Assembly (NCBI GenBank): GCA_052143575.1
Contig: JBKQSP010000052.1
Coordinates: 1 to 64,000, forward strand
Source of the DNA: JAKACA01 sp052143575
Lineage (GTDB): Bacteria; Actinomycetota; Acidimicrobiia; Acidimicrobiales; Bog-793
Direction of reading: 5' to 3'
DNA length: 64,000 nucleotides
How positions within the stretch are numbered: position 1 is the stretch's first letter; each line of letters opens with the position of its first letter. This document shows, one piece after another, positions 26,130-33,668 of the stretch. A model generated the notes under the pieces. It ran no database searches and was not told where the DNA came from. It saw only the letters and a list, made by a program, of their open reading frames with translations. The position numbers were made by a program, and so were the translations under genes.

Positions 26130-27112
26130 CGACAACCCTGTGGGACACGAACGGCGGCGACATCATGAAGGCGCTGAGCGCCGAACGGCGGGCGGGCGGT
26201 GCCGTCGCTTCCGGGCTCGCCGTCACGTTCGTCACGATCGTCGACGAGAAGAACATCGGTGAGGCCGAGCGGGCGGCGACCGTCGCCGCCCAGGCCCACC
26301 CGTGCCGCCTCCTCATGGTGATCCGGCGCCAGATCGAGACGACGGACCGACTCGACGCCGAGGTGCAGGTGGGGGGACGCCTCGGCCCCATCGAAGCCGT
26401 CGTCATGCGGATGTACGGGCGACTGACGCTGCACGCCGAATCGGTCGTCCTGCCGCTGCTGGCACCGGACGCCCCCGTTGTGACCTGGTGGCACGGCGTG
26501 CCTCCCGACCGCATCGCCACGGACCCCCTCGGCGTGCTCGCCGACCGCAGGGTCACCGACTGTGCCCTCGCCCCCGATCCGAAGGCGGCGCTGCACACAC
26601 GCGCCGAGGACTTCGCCCCGGGCGACACCGACCTCGCCTGGACGCGGGCGACCCCGTGGCGCTCGCTCCTCGCCTCCGCCTTCGACGCCACCTCCGCCGG
26701 GGCACGCTCGGCCGGCGTGGCCGCCGAGGAAGGCAACCCGACTGCCGCCCTCCTCGCCGGCTGGCTGACGGCCCGTCTCGGCGTGCCGACTGAGGTGGCC
26801 GTCTCGTCCGGACCGGGCATCACCGAGGTCGAAGTCGCCCTCGTCGAGGACGACGAGGAGTGCACCTTGCGAGTCAGCCGCCCTGACGGTCGGGTGGCGA
26901 CGCTCTCGCGTACCGGCCACCCGGACAGGGAGCTCCCCCTCTTGCGGCGCGACCTCGGAGACCTCCTCGCCGAGGAGCTGCGGCGGCTCGAAGTCGACGA
27001 GGTCTACGGCGAGGCCCTCGCCCAGTCGACCGGCATCGCCGACCTCGGAGACCGATCGCCGAAGCGCAACCACATCTGGCGAGATCCCACCGTCGCGCAG
27101 GTCGCCGGATGA
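26126..27112 (+). CDS. opcA: Glucose-6-phosphate dehydrogenase assembly protein OpcA
   Basis: About 328 residues. OpcA supports assembly or redox activation of glucose-6-phosphate dehydrogenase in cyanobacteria and actinobacteria. Typical segments are VVTWWHGVPPDRIATDPLGV and DLAWTRATPWRSLLASAFD. GTG at 26126 overlaps the zwf stop (GTGA) and is preferred to ATG at 26114. Its own stop overlaps the RidA-family start. The zwf-opcA pair is an actinobacterial hallmark. Confidence 0.95.
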   Translation: MTTTLWDTNGGDIMKALSAERRAGGAVASGLAVTFVTIVDEKNIGEAERAATVAAQAHPCRLLMVIRRQIETTDRLDAEVQVGGRLGPIEAVVMRMYGRLTLHAESVVLPLLAPDAPVVTWWHGVPPDRIATDPLGVLADRRVTDCALAPDPKAALHTRAEDFAPGDTDLAWTRATPWRSLLASAFDATSAGARSAGVAAEEGNPTAALLAGWLTARLGVPTEVAVSSGPGITEVEVALVEDDEECTLRVSRPDGRVATLSRTGHPDRELPLLRRDLGDLLAEELRRLEVDEVYGEALAQSTGIADLGDRSPKRNHIWRDPTVAQVAG

Positions 27113-27573
27113 CCGGCCGGATCGCGGGGCGCCTCCTCGAGCTCGGGATCGACCTCCCGCCGGTCTTCCCTCCGGCCGCCAATTACCTCGGATGCGTCGT
27201 CGACGGTGACATCGTCTATGTGGGCGGCCACGGGCCCATCGACGGCGACAGGATGATCCGCGGCAAGGTCGGCGCCGATCTCTCCCTTGCAGAGGGGAGG
27301 CTGGCGGCGCGCCTGACGGCGCTGTCGCTGCTGGCGACCCTTCGCTCCGAATTGGGCGACCTCGACCGCATCGCCCGCATCGTCAAGGTCTTCGGCATGG
27401 TCAATGTCGCTCCCGGTTTCAACCAGACGCCGGCGGTCATCGACGGTTGCTCAGACGTGCTCGTCGAGATCTTCGGGGAGAGCGGGCGTCACACCCGCAG
27501 CGCCGTCGGGATGGCGGAGCTCCCCTTCGACATCGCCGTGGAGATCGAGCTGACGGCCCGCCTCCGTCCCTGA
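27109..27573 (+). CDS. RidA (YjgF/YER057c/UK114) family protein
   Basis: A 154-residue trimeric chorismate-mutase-like fold protein. Opening residues LPPVFPPAANYLGCVVDGDI, YVGGHGPI, and the C-terminal NQTPAVIDGCSDVLVEIFGE, GRHTRSAVGMAELPFDIAVE match the longer RidA subgroup. Canonical RidA deaminates reactive enamines, using an arginine before the conserved Ser-Ala. Here HTRSAVG keeps that Arg. It is coupled to opcA by an ATGA overlap; why it belongs to this operon is not known. Confidence 0.9.
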   Translation: MTGRIAGRLLELGIDLPPVFPPAANYLGCVVDGDIVYVGGHGPIDGDRMIRGKVGADLSLAEGRLAARLTALSLLATLRSELGDLDRIARIVKVFGMVNVAPGFNQTPAVIDGCSDVLVEIFGESGRHTRSAVGMAELPFDIAVEIELTARLRP

Positions 27574-27603
27574 CCCGCTTCCGCCCCTGACCCGCCTCCG
27601 CCC

Positions 27604-28209
27604 CTAACTCGGCAGGGGCCCGTCCACCGAGAGCACCAAGCGGCGGAGGAGATCGGCCAGCTGGTCGCGTTCCTCGCTCGTCAGCCCGCTCACGAGGCGA
27701 CGCTCGGTGGCGGCGTGCGCCACCATCGCACGGTCGGCCACCTTGCGTCCTGCAGGCGTCAAGATGACGCGGACACAACGCCGATCACCGTCGTCCGGCC
27801 GGCGTCGCACGAGACCCCGGCGGACGAGGCGGTCCACGAGGTGAGTCAGGCCGCCGGAGGAGATGAGCAGCTCACGGTTGAGCTCCGTCGGAGTCAGCTC
27901 GAACGGCTGACCCGCTCGCCGCAGCGCTGCCAGCACGGCGAAGCCCCCCTCGTCGATCTCCTCGAGGGCGAAGTCGACTTGGAATGCCCGGTGGAACAAA
28001 CCGTTCAGCCGCACCACCCGCCCCGTGACGGCTTTGCCGGAGGCGTCGATGTCCGGACGCTCCCGCCGCCAGCGCTCGAGAACGTGATCGACGATGTCCG
28101 GCTGAGGCCTGCGCAGTGGCGGCCGCCGGGGCGATGGTGGCGGCGGCAACTCTCCGTCGATGCTGTCCACGGTCCTCCCTCTGACTGCCGGTCCTGCTCG
28201 GGCAAGCAT
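27604..28209 (-). CDS. MarR-family transcriptional regulator
   Basis: About 201 residues including a long proline/arginine-rich N-terminus (roughly 40 residues) that is unusual for the family. The winged helix is clear: FELTPTELNRELLISSGGLT and HLVDRLVRRGLVRRRPDDGD, then RRCVRVILTPAGRKV. It is convergent with the RidA gene and divergent from a short open frame with a good promoter. Ligand and targets are unknown. ATG at 28209 has GCGAGG just before it; a GTG further in is possible. Confidence 0.86.
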   Translation of the reverse strand: MLARAGPAVRGRTVDSIDGELPPPPSPRRPPLRRPQPDIVDHVLERWRRERPDIDASGKAVTGRVVRLNGLFHRAFQVDFALEEIDEGGFAVLAALRRAGQPFELTPTELNRELLISSGGLTHLVDRLVRRGLVRRRPDDGDRRCVRVILTPAGRKVADRAMVAHAATERRLVSGLTSEERDQLADLLRRLVLSVDGPLPS

Positions 28210-28218
28210 CCTCGCCGC

Positions 28219-28258
28219 TATAATACCTGTCAGAGAAGATACTTCCGAATGAGGTGAT
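28219..28258 (+). promoter_or_regulatory. Promoter and strong ribosome-binding site facing away from the MarR gene
   Basis: A perfect TATAAT (28219-28224) lies 26 bases before GAGGTGAT (28251-28258), which is nearly the full anti-Shine-Dalgarno complement, and ATG follows at 28265. On the other strand the same site reads TATTAT and may be the MarR -10. GAAG-ATA-CTTC (28235-28245) is a small dyad that could be the MarR operator. Confidence 0.5.
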
Positions 28259-28264
28259 TAATCC

Positions 28265-28411
28265 ATGCTCGCTCCCACGAGAGAGCACGTCAGTGACCAC
28301 ATCAAGCGCCTGCTCGCCGATGCGAGCCAGGACGTCCCGAGGCGGGACGACCACCGCGCCGGCAGGACGGTGGACGGCCGTAGCCCTCGAGCGGGGGTAC
28401 GGCGCTCCTAG
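28265..28411 (+). CDS. Short open frame (48 residues) of unknown function, possibly truncated
   Basis: The predicted peptide begins MLAPTREHVSDHIKRLLADA and turns arginine-rich before a TAG stop. Support comes from an excellent ribosome-binding site and a TATAAT element upstream, and from its divergence from a MarR gene, where one normally finds the regulated transporter or enzyme. The first 25 residues could form an amphipathic helix; the rest looks like non-coding GC-rich translation. It may be a small protein, a leader peptide, or the remnant of a lost target gene. Confidence 0.3.
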   Translation: MLAPTREHVSDHIKRLLADASQDVPRRDDHRAGRTVDGRSPRAGVRRS

Positions 28412-28483
28412 GGGCGCGCCGGCGCCGAGCCCGCTGGTGCGGCGCCGAGACGTGAGCTCACTGGCAGCTCACACACCTGTCAA

Positions 28484-28535
28484 CCGGTCCCGGACCGGCG
28501 CCTCGCACGGGCGCTGCTCCGGGACCGGTTAGATT
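28484..28535 (+). promoter_or_regulatory. purA promoter region with GGACCGG half-sites
   Basis: CCGGTCC-C-GGACCGG is a perfect 15-bp palindrome at 28484-28498. A third GGACCGG stands at 28522-28528, 30 bp after the second, so the outer arms AACCGGTCCCGG (28482-28493) and CCGGGACCGGTT (28519-28530) form a perfect 12-bp inverted repeat. TAGATT (28530-28535) is a likely -10, placing the repeats over and upstream of the -35. They look like a repressor operator rather than part of the mRNA. Confidence 0.55.
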
Positions 28536-28567
28536 TGCGCCCCGGCAAGCAAACCGGAGGCAACAAC

Positions 28568-29848
28568 GTGCCCGCCACCGTCGTGGTCGGAACCCAGTGG
28601 GGCGACGAGGGGAAGGGGAAGCTCACCGACCTCCTCGCCAAGGACATGCGCCTCGTCGTGCGCTACCAGGGCGGTCACAACGCCGGCCACACGATCGTCG
28701 TCGAGGGCGAGTCGTTCGCCCTCCAGCTCGTCCCGAGCGGGGTCCTTTACCACCACACCGTGCCGGTCATCGGCAACGGCGTCGTCGTCGACCCGGCCGT
28801 GTTGCTGAGCGAATGCGACATGCTCTCCAGCCGTGGCATCGACACGAGCCGCCTCGTCGTGTCGGGCAACGCCCACTTGATCATGCCGTACCACTACGAG
28901 CTCGACCGCATGACGGAGCGGTTCCTCGGGCACAACAAGCTCGGCACGACGAAGCGCGGCATCGGTCCCGCCTACGCAGACAAGGCCGCCCGGATCGGTC
29001 TGCGAGTGCAGGATCTCCTCGACCCGAAGATCTTCCGCCAGAAGCTCGATGTCGTCTTACGCGAGAAGAACGCCATCTTGTCTCGCGTCTACAACCGGCT
29101 CCCCCTCGACGCCGACGAGATCGCCACAAAGTATCTCGACGAGCTCGCCCCCCGTCTGGAACCCATGATCGGCGACAGCGTCGCCCTCATCCACGAGGCG
29201 CTCGCCGCAGGCGAGCAGGTGATGCTGGAAGGCGCCCAGGCGACGTTCCTCGACGTCGATCACGGAACCTACCCGTTCGTGACCTCCTCGAACCCGACGG
29301 CGGGGGGTGCTTGCGTCGGCAGCGGGATCGGCCCGCGCGACATCAACCGCATCGTCGGCATCGTGAAGGCCTACGTCACCCGCGTCGGATCCGGGCCCTT
29401 CCCCACCGAGCTCGAAGGCCCCATCGCCGACGAGCTCGTGGAGCGGGGCCACGAGTACGGCACGAACACCGGTCGTCGCCGCCGGCCCGGATGGCTCGAT
29501 CTCGTCATGCTGCGACAGGCCGTCCGCCTCAACTCGATCTCGGAGCTCGCCGTCACGAAGCTCGACGTCCTGTCCTCGTTCGACACGCTCAAGGTGTGCG
29601 TCGCCTACGAAGCCGGTGGCGTGCGTTACGAGCACGTGCCGTACCACCAGTCGATCCTGCACGACGTGAAGCCGATCTTCGAGGAGCTGCCCGGCTGGAA
29701 GACCGATCTCGCCACCGCCACGACCGTGGAGGACCTGCCCGCCTCGGCCCGCGCCTACCTCGAGGTCATCTCGCGTCATGCCGGCGTCCCGGTCACCTAT
29801 GCGGGCGTCGGTCCGGGACGCGAGCAGTACGTCTCCTTCGCGGCGTGA
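28568..29848 (+). CDS. purA: Adenylosuccinate synthetase
   Basis: Converts IMP, aspartate and GTP to adenylosuccinate, the first committed AMP step. It has 426 residues, the family norm. The P-loop-like GTQWGDEGKGKLTDLL and GGHNAGHT are at the N-terminus; GTTKRGIGPAYADKAARIGL and the GTP-recognition segment AVTKLDVLSSFDTLKVC follow. GTG at 28568 is seven bases after GGAGG (28556-28560). It heads a cluster of purine genes. Confidence 0.98.
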   Translation: MPATVVVGTQWGDEGKGKLTDLLAKDMRLVVRYQGGHNAGHTIVVEGESFALQLVPSGVLYHHTVPVIGNGVVVDPAVLLSECDMLSSRGIDTSRLVVSGNAHLIMPYHYELDRMTERFLGHNKLGTTKRGIGPAYADKAARIGLRVQDLLDPKIFRQKLDVVLREKNAILSRVYNRLPLDADEIATKYLDELAPRLEPMIGDSVALIHEALAAGEQVMLEGAQATFLDVDHGTYPFVTSSNPTAGGACVGSGIGPRDINRIVGIVKAYVTRVGSGPFPTELEGPIADELVERGHEYGTNTGRRRRPGWLDLVMLRQAVRLNSISELAVTKLDVLSSFDTLKVCVAYEAGGVRYEHVPYHQSILHDVKPIFEELPGWKTDLATATTVEDLPASARAYLEVISRHAGVPVTYAGVGPGREQYVSFAA

Positions 29849-29890
29849 GGGTCCGACCCCCCGCGTCGAGGTGACGACTAACTTGAGAGC

Positions 29891-31225
29891 ATGATCCCCC
29901 GCTACTCCCTGCCGGAGATGGCGGCGCTGTTCAGTGACGAGGCCAGGTTCGCCTGCTGGCTCGAGGTCGAGCTGCTCGCCGTCGAAGCCTGGGCCGCCCT
30001 CGGGGTCGTCCCGGCAGCCGATGCCGCAGCGTGCCGAGGGCGTGCGCCCGAGATCGACGCTGCCTTCGTGCAACGAGTGCTCGATCGCGAGGCCGTCACG
30101 GACCACGACGTGGCCGCTTTCGTGGACGTCGTGCAGGAGTCGATCGGACAACCGGAGGGCTCGTGGATCCATCACGGCCTGACGTCCTCCGACGTCGTGG
30201 ACACGGCGCTCTGCGCCACGCTCGCCAAGGCCGCCGACCTCCTCTCGGGGGCGCTCGACGGCCTCGTCGCCGCCTTGAGGCGGCGAGCAGTCGAGCACGC
30301 AGGCACTCCCATGGTCGGCCGTACCCACGGCATGCACGCCGAGCCGACGACCTTCGGGACGAAGCTGGCCCTCGCCTGCCTGCAGTGCGACCGCGACCGC
30401 CAGCGGCTGCGCAGGGCCCGAGACGGCATTGCCGTCGGCAAGCTGTCGGGAGCCGTCGGGACGTATTCGAACATCGACCCGGCGGTGGAGGGCTACGTCT
30501 GCGCCGCCCTCGGGCTCACACCGGTTCCCGCCACGCAGGTGATCGCCCGCGACCGCCACGCCGAGTACCTCTATGCCTGCGCCGCCATCGGGACGACGAT
30601 CGAGTCGCTCGCCACCGAGATCCGCCACTTGCAACGGACGGAGGTCGCCGAGGCCGAGGAGCCGTTCGCCGTCGGGCAGAAGGGCTCCTCTGCCATGCCG
30701 CACAAGCGAAACCCGATCACGTCCGAACGCCTCGTCGGCCTCTCTCGCGTGCTGCGCGGCTACCTCGTGGCCGGCCTGGAGGACGTCGCCCTCTGGCATG
30801 AGCGCGACATCTCACACAGCTCGGTCGAGCGCATCGTCCTGCCCGATGCCAGCCTGGCGACCTATTACGCCATCGTGCGGATGACACGGCTCGTGGACGG
30901 CCTCGTCGTGCACGCCGACCGCATGTCGGAGAACCTCCTCGACGGCTCTCACGGCCTCGTGTTCTCCCAGCCCGTCCTGCTGGCACTCGTGCGCGCCGGC
31001 TTGGGGCGCGATGCCGCCTACCGCATCGTGCAACGGGACGCCCAGCGTGCCATCGAGGAACGGAGGGGGTTTCGAGACGTGCTCGAGAAGGACCCGGACG
31101 TGGAGGCAGCCCTCGCTGGCGCCCTCCCGAGCGTGCTGGCGGATGCCTTCGACCTCGAACGGGCACTGGCACATGCCGGGCACTCGATCGAGGCACTCGA
31201 GGCCGTGCCGGAGACGAGATCATGA
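29891..31225 (+). CDS. purB: Adenylosuccinate lyase
   Basis: Cleaves adenylosuccinate to AMP and SAICAR to AICAR, thus acting twice in purine synthesis. It has 444 residues. The fumarase/aspartase superfamily signature GSSAMPHKRNPITSERL is present, and SPEM-like N-terminal residues (RYSLPEMAALFSDEARFACW) match bacterial PurB. ATG at 29891 is six bases after TAACTT (29879-29884), suggesting a leaderless transcript of its own. Its stop overlaps the purC start (ATGA). Confidence 0.98.
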   Translation: MIPRYSLPEMAALFSDEARFACWLEVELLAVEAWAALGVVPAADAAACRGRAPEIDAAFVQRVLDREAVTDHDVAAFVDVVQESIGQPEGSWIHHGLTSSDVVDTALCATLAKAADLLSGALDGLVAALRRRAVEHAGTPMVGRTHGMHAEPTTFGTKLALACLQCDRDRQRLRRARDGIAVGKLSGAVGTYSNIDPAVEGYVCAALGLTPVPATQVIARDRHAEYLYACAAIGTTIESLATEIRHLQRTEVAEAEEPFAVGQKGSSAMPHKRNPITSERLVGLSRVLRGYLVAGLEDVALWHERDISHSSVERIVLPDASLATYYAIVRMTRLVDGLVVHADRMSENLLDGSHGLVFSQPVLLALVRAGLGRDAAYRIVQRDAQRAIEERRGFRDVLEKDPDVEAALAGALPSVLADAFDLERALAHAGHSIEALEAVPETRS

Positions 31226-32103
31226 GCCTGCCGCACATCTACTCGGGCAAGGTCCGCGACGTCTACGACGCCGGCGAGGGTCTCCTCCTCATGGTCGCCT
31301 CCGACCGGATCTCCGCCTTCGACCACGTCTTCGACGAGCCCGTGCCGGACAAGGGCCGCGTCCTGACCGCCATGACGTCGTTTTGGGCCGAGGAGCTCCT
31401 CGAGGTCGCACCGTCCCACCTCGTGGCGACGGACCCCGCCATGTTTCCTGCCGGGGCACTCGAGATCCCCGACGTCGCCGGCCGGGCGATGCTCGTCCAC
31501 AAGGCCGAGATGCTCCCGCTCGAGTGCATCGTGCGCGGCTACCTCGCCGGGTCGGCTTGGAAGGAATACCGTTCGACGGGCACGATGCACGGTGCGCCGT
31601 TGCCGGCGGGCCTCCTCGAGTCTGCCCGCCTCGAGGAGCCGGTCTTCACACCCTCGACGAAGGCGTCCGTCGGCCACGACGAGAACATCTCGTTCACCGC
31701 CGCCGTCGACCTCGTCGGAGCCAAGGCGGCCGAACGGGCGCGTGAGATCTGTCTGGCCGCCTACGCCCACGGCGCCGCCAGGGCGTTCGAGCGCGGGATC
31801 GTCATCGCCGACACGAAGTTCGAGCTCGGCTTTGTCGACGGAGAGCTCGCCATCTGCGACGAGGTGATGACACCGGATTCCAGCCGCTTCTGGCCGGCCG
31901 ATGCCTGGCAACCGGGCACGGCTCCCCCCTCGTTCGACAAGCAGCCCGTGCGCGACTGGGCAGAGAGCACCGGGTGGGACAAGTCATCGCACCCGCCGCA
32001 GCTGCCGGCCGACGTCACGGCGGCCACGCGGGAGCGGTATGTCTCGGCCTACGAGCAGATCAGCGGGCGCTCCTTCGCGGCCTGGTGGGGCGTCACGTCG
32101 TGA
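31222..32103 (+). CDS. purC: SAICAR synthetase (phosphoribosylaminoimidazole-succinocarboxamide synthase)
   Basis: ATP-dependent ligase joining CAIR and aspartate. It has 293 residues, the longer form with a C-terminal extension found in actinobacteria. The opening IYSGKVRDVYDAGEGLLLMV, SDRISAFDHVF, the segment LECIVRGYLAGSAWKEY and IADTKFELGF with DEVMTPDSSRFW are diagnostic. It overlaps purB upstream (ATGA) and purS downstream (GTGA). Confidence 0.98.
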   Translation: MSLPHIYSGKVRDVYDAGEGLLLMVASDRISAFDHVFDEPVPDKGRVLTAMTSFWAEELLEVAPSHLVATDPAMFPAGALEIPDVAGRAMLVHKAEMLPLECIVRGYLAGSAWKEYRSTGTMHGAPLPAGLLESARLEEPVFTPSTKASVGHDENISFTAAVDLVGAKAAERAREICLAAYAHGAARAFERGIVIADTKFELGFVDGELAICDEVMTPDSSRFWPADAWQPGTAPPSFDKQPVRDWAESTGWDKSSHPPQLPADVTAATRERYVSAYEQISGRSFAAWWGVTS

Positions 32104-32369
32104 GGTTCGCCGCCGTCGTCGAGGTGAGCGCCCTCGAGGGGATCGCCGACCCGGAAGCCGCCACCATCGAGCGGGCGCTCCCGTTGCTCGGTTTCGAGAG
32201 CGTCGGGGATCTGCGCGTCGGACGCGTCTTCCACTTCGTCGTAGAAGCCGCCGACGAGCCCGCCGCCCAGGCGACGGCCGACGAGCTGGCGCATCGCCTC
32301 CTCGCCAACCCCGTCATCCAGCGCGCCAGCGTGACGGTGCACAGCACAGACGGCGAAGCACGTCCGTGA
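32100..32369 (+). CDS. purS: FGAM synthase subunit PurS
   Basis: Small 89-residue subunit that bridges PurQ and PurL in the three-part formylglycinamidine ribonucleotide synthase. The beta-alpha-beta fold is seen in VRFAAVVEVSALEGIADPEA, GFESVGDLRVGRVFHFVVEA and the C-terminal LLANPVIQRASVTV. GTG at 32100 overlaps the purC stop, and its own stop overlaps the purQ GTG. Its presence agrees with the small, PurS-dependent PurL encoded nearby. Confidence 0.95.
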   Translation: MRFAAVVEVSALEGIADPEAATIERALPLLGFESVGDLRVGRVFHFVVEAADEPAAQATADELAHRLLANPVIQRASVTVHSTDGEARP

Positions 32370-33121
32370 CGCCGCCCGCACCTGGCGAGGCAGCGACCGG
32401 TGGCGCCGGCCCGAAGGTCGCCGTCGTCGTGTTCCCAGGCTCGAACTGTGAGCACGACGTCGTCCAAGCCGTGTCGAGCTTCGGCGCCAGGGCCGAGCTC
32501 GTGTGGCACACGGAGCACTCGGTCGAGGGTTTCGACGCCATCATCGTGCCCGGTGGCTTCGCCCATGGCGACTATCTACGGCCGGGCGCCATCGCCCGCT
32601 TCTCCCCGGTGATGGACGCCGTCTCGGAGGCGGCCGCCGCCGGCGTGCCCGTGCTCGGGATCTGCAACGGCTTTCAGGTGCTGACGGAAGCCCACCTGCT
32701 CCCCGGGGCACTCATGCGCAATGCGGGCGGGCGCTTCGTCTGCCAGATCGTCGAGTGCGAGGTCGTGTCGACGTCCTCGGTCCTCACCGCAGGCGCTTGC
32801 CTCGGCCAGCGACTGAGACTGCCGGTCAATCACTTCGAGGGCAACTACGCCTGTGCGCTCGACACGCTGCAGGCGCTCGAGCGCAGCGGTCAGATACCGC
32901 TGCGTTACGTCAACAACCCGAACGGATCGATGAGCTCCATCGCCGCCGTTGCGAACCGGGAGGGCAACGTCGTCGGCCTCATGCCGCATCCCGAACGGGC
33001 GGCCACGAGCCTCATGGGCTCAGCCGACGGGCGAGTGCTCCTGCAGTCGTTCCTCGAAGCTGCAGCGCTCCGCACCGGCCGATCCGGTGCGGATGCCGCC
33101 GCAGTTCTCGCCGGCGCCTAG
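32366..33121 (+). CDS. purQ: FGAM synthase glutaminase subunit PurQ
   Basis: Class I glutamine amidotransferase that supplies ammonia to PurL. It has 251 residues, slightly long because of a short N-terminal extension and C-terminal tail. VAVVVFPGSNCEHD opens the domain, the nucleophile is Cys in GICNGFQVL, and GLMPHPERA supplies the His-Glu pair. GTG at 32366 overlaps the purS stop. The stop TAG shares CTAG (33118-33121) with the stop of the convergent next gene. Confidence 0.97.
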   Translation: MTPPAPGEAATGGAGPKVAVVVFPGSNCEHDVVQAVSSFGARAELVWHTEHSVEGFDAIIVPGGFAHGDYLRPGAIARFSPVMDAVSEAAAAGVPVLGICNGFQVLTEAHLLPGALMRNAGGRFVCQIVECEVVSTSSVLTAGACLGQRLRLPVNHFEGNYACALDTLQALERSGQIPLRYVNNPNGSMSSIAAVANREGNVVGLMPHPERAATSLMGSADGRVLLQSFLEAAALRTGRSGADAAAVLAGA

Positions 33122-33555
33122 GAGCGACGGCTCCAGTGGATGCCGGCGCGAGCCAGCACGTTGGCAGGGACGCCGACTTCGCGCCATGTCTTGTACTCGA
33201 TCCCTTTGCGCTCGCCATACTCGGCGGCAACGACGACAAAAGCCTCTTCGAGAGCCTCGATGTCAACCTCGTCGGTGTCCTCGGCGGTGGCAAGCCTGCG
33301 GTCGAGGTCACGACGCTGCTGGATGAGATGAGCCCTCTTCAGGGGGTCGGCGGCGGCAATCTTGGCGTCGATCTCGCTGCGTCGCGAGGCGAGGGACTCC
33401 GCGCTCACTTGACGGCCTCGACGCGGCTTGTTCTCTTCCAACGCCTCGAGGTAACGGCGGACGGCATTTCCTTGTCGTCGTCCTTCGGCGAGGGCGTCCT
33501 TGTGCTCGTCGCTGAGGGTCGTCTTGCTCTTGGTCTGTCTCTTCCGTGGTGGCAT
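33118..33555 (-). CDS. Hypothetical basic, coiled-coil protein inserted between purQ and purL
   Basis: About 145 residues. A Lys/Arg-rich N-terminus (MPPRKRQTKSKTTLSDEHKD) is followed by charged helices likely to coil (SRRSEIDAKIAAADPLKRAH) and a C-terminal segment GIEYKTWREVGVPANVLARAG that looks like a small helix-turn-helix, reminiscent of the Lsr2/Alba-like end of nucleoid proteins but not a clear match. It faces the purine operon and shares its stop tetranucleotide with purQ. Function unknown; DNA binding is inference. Confidence 0.75.
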   Translation of the reverse strand: MPPRKRQTKSKTTLSDEHKDALAEGRRQGNAVRRYLEALEENKPRRGRQVSAESLASRRSEIDAKIAAADPLKRAHLIQQRRDLDRRLATAEDTDEVDIEALEEAFVVVAAEYGERKGIEYKTWREVGVPANVLARAGIHWSRRS

Positions 33556-33668
33556 ACGACCAGTTTCGTCGCGAAGGACGATGAGCGCAACCTGACTTCC
33601 GCCGCGCAATGTTGCACTTACACGGCGACTGCTTCCGGAAGCCTTCACAGCGCGGTTCGGAGGGCTCA

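Noticed and set aside
23253..26135. 960-residue frame antisense to the GNAT and zwf genes
   Set aside because: Shadow of high-GC codon use; no motifs, no start signal.
28482..28530. RNA stem-loop or purine riboswitch in the purA leader
   Set aside because: The likely -10 (TAGATT, 28530-28535) lies after the repeat, so the repeat should not be transcribed with purA; it is better read as a DNA operator. No purine-riboswitch core was seen.
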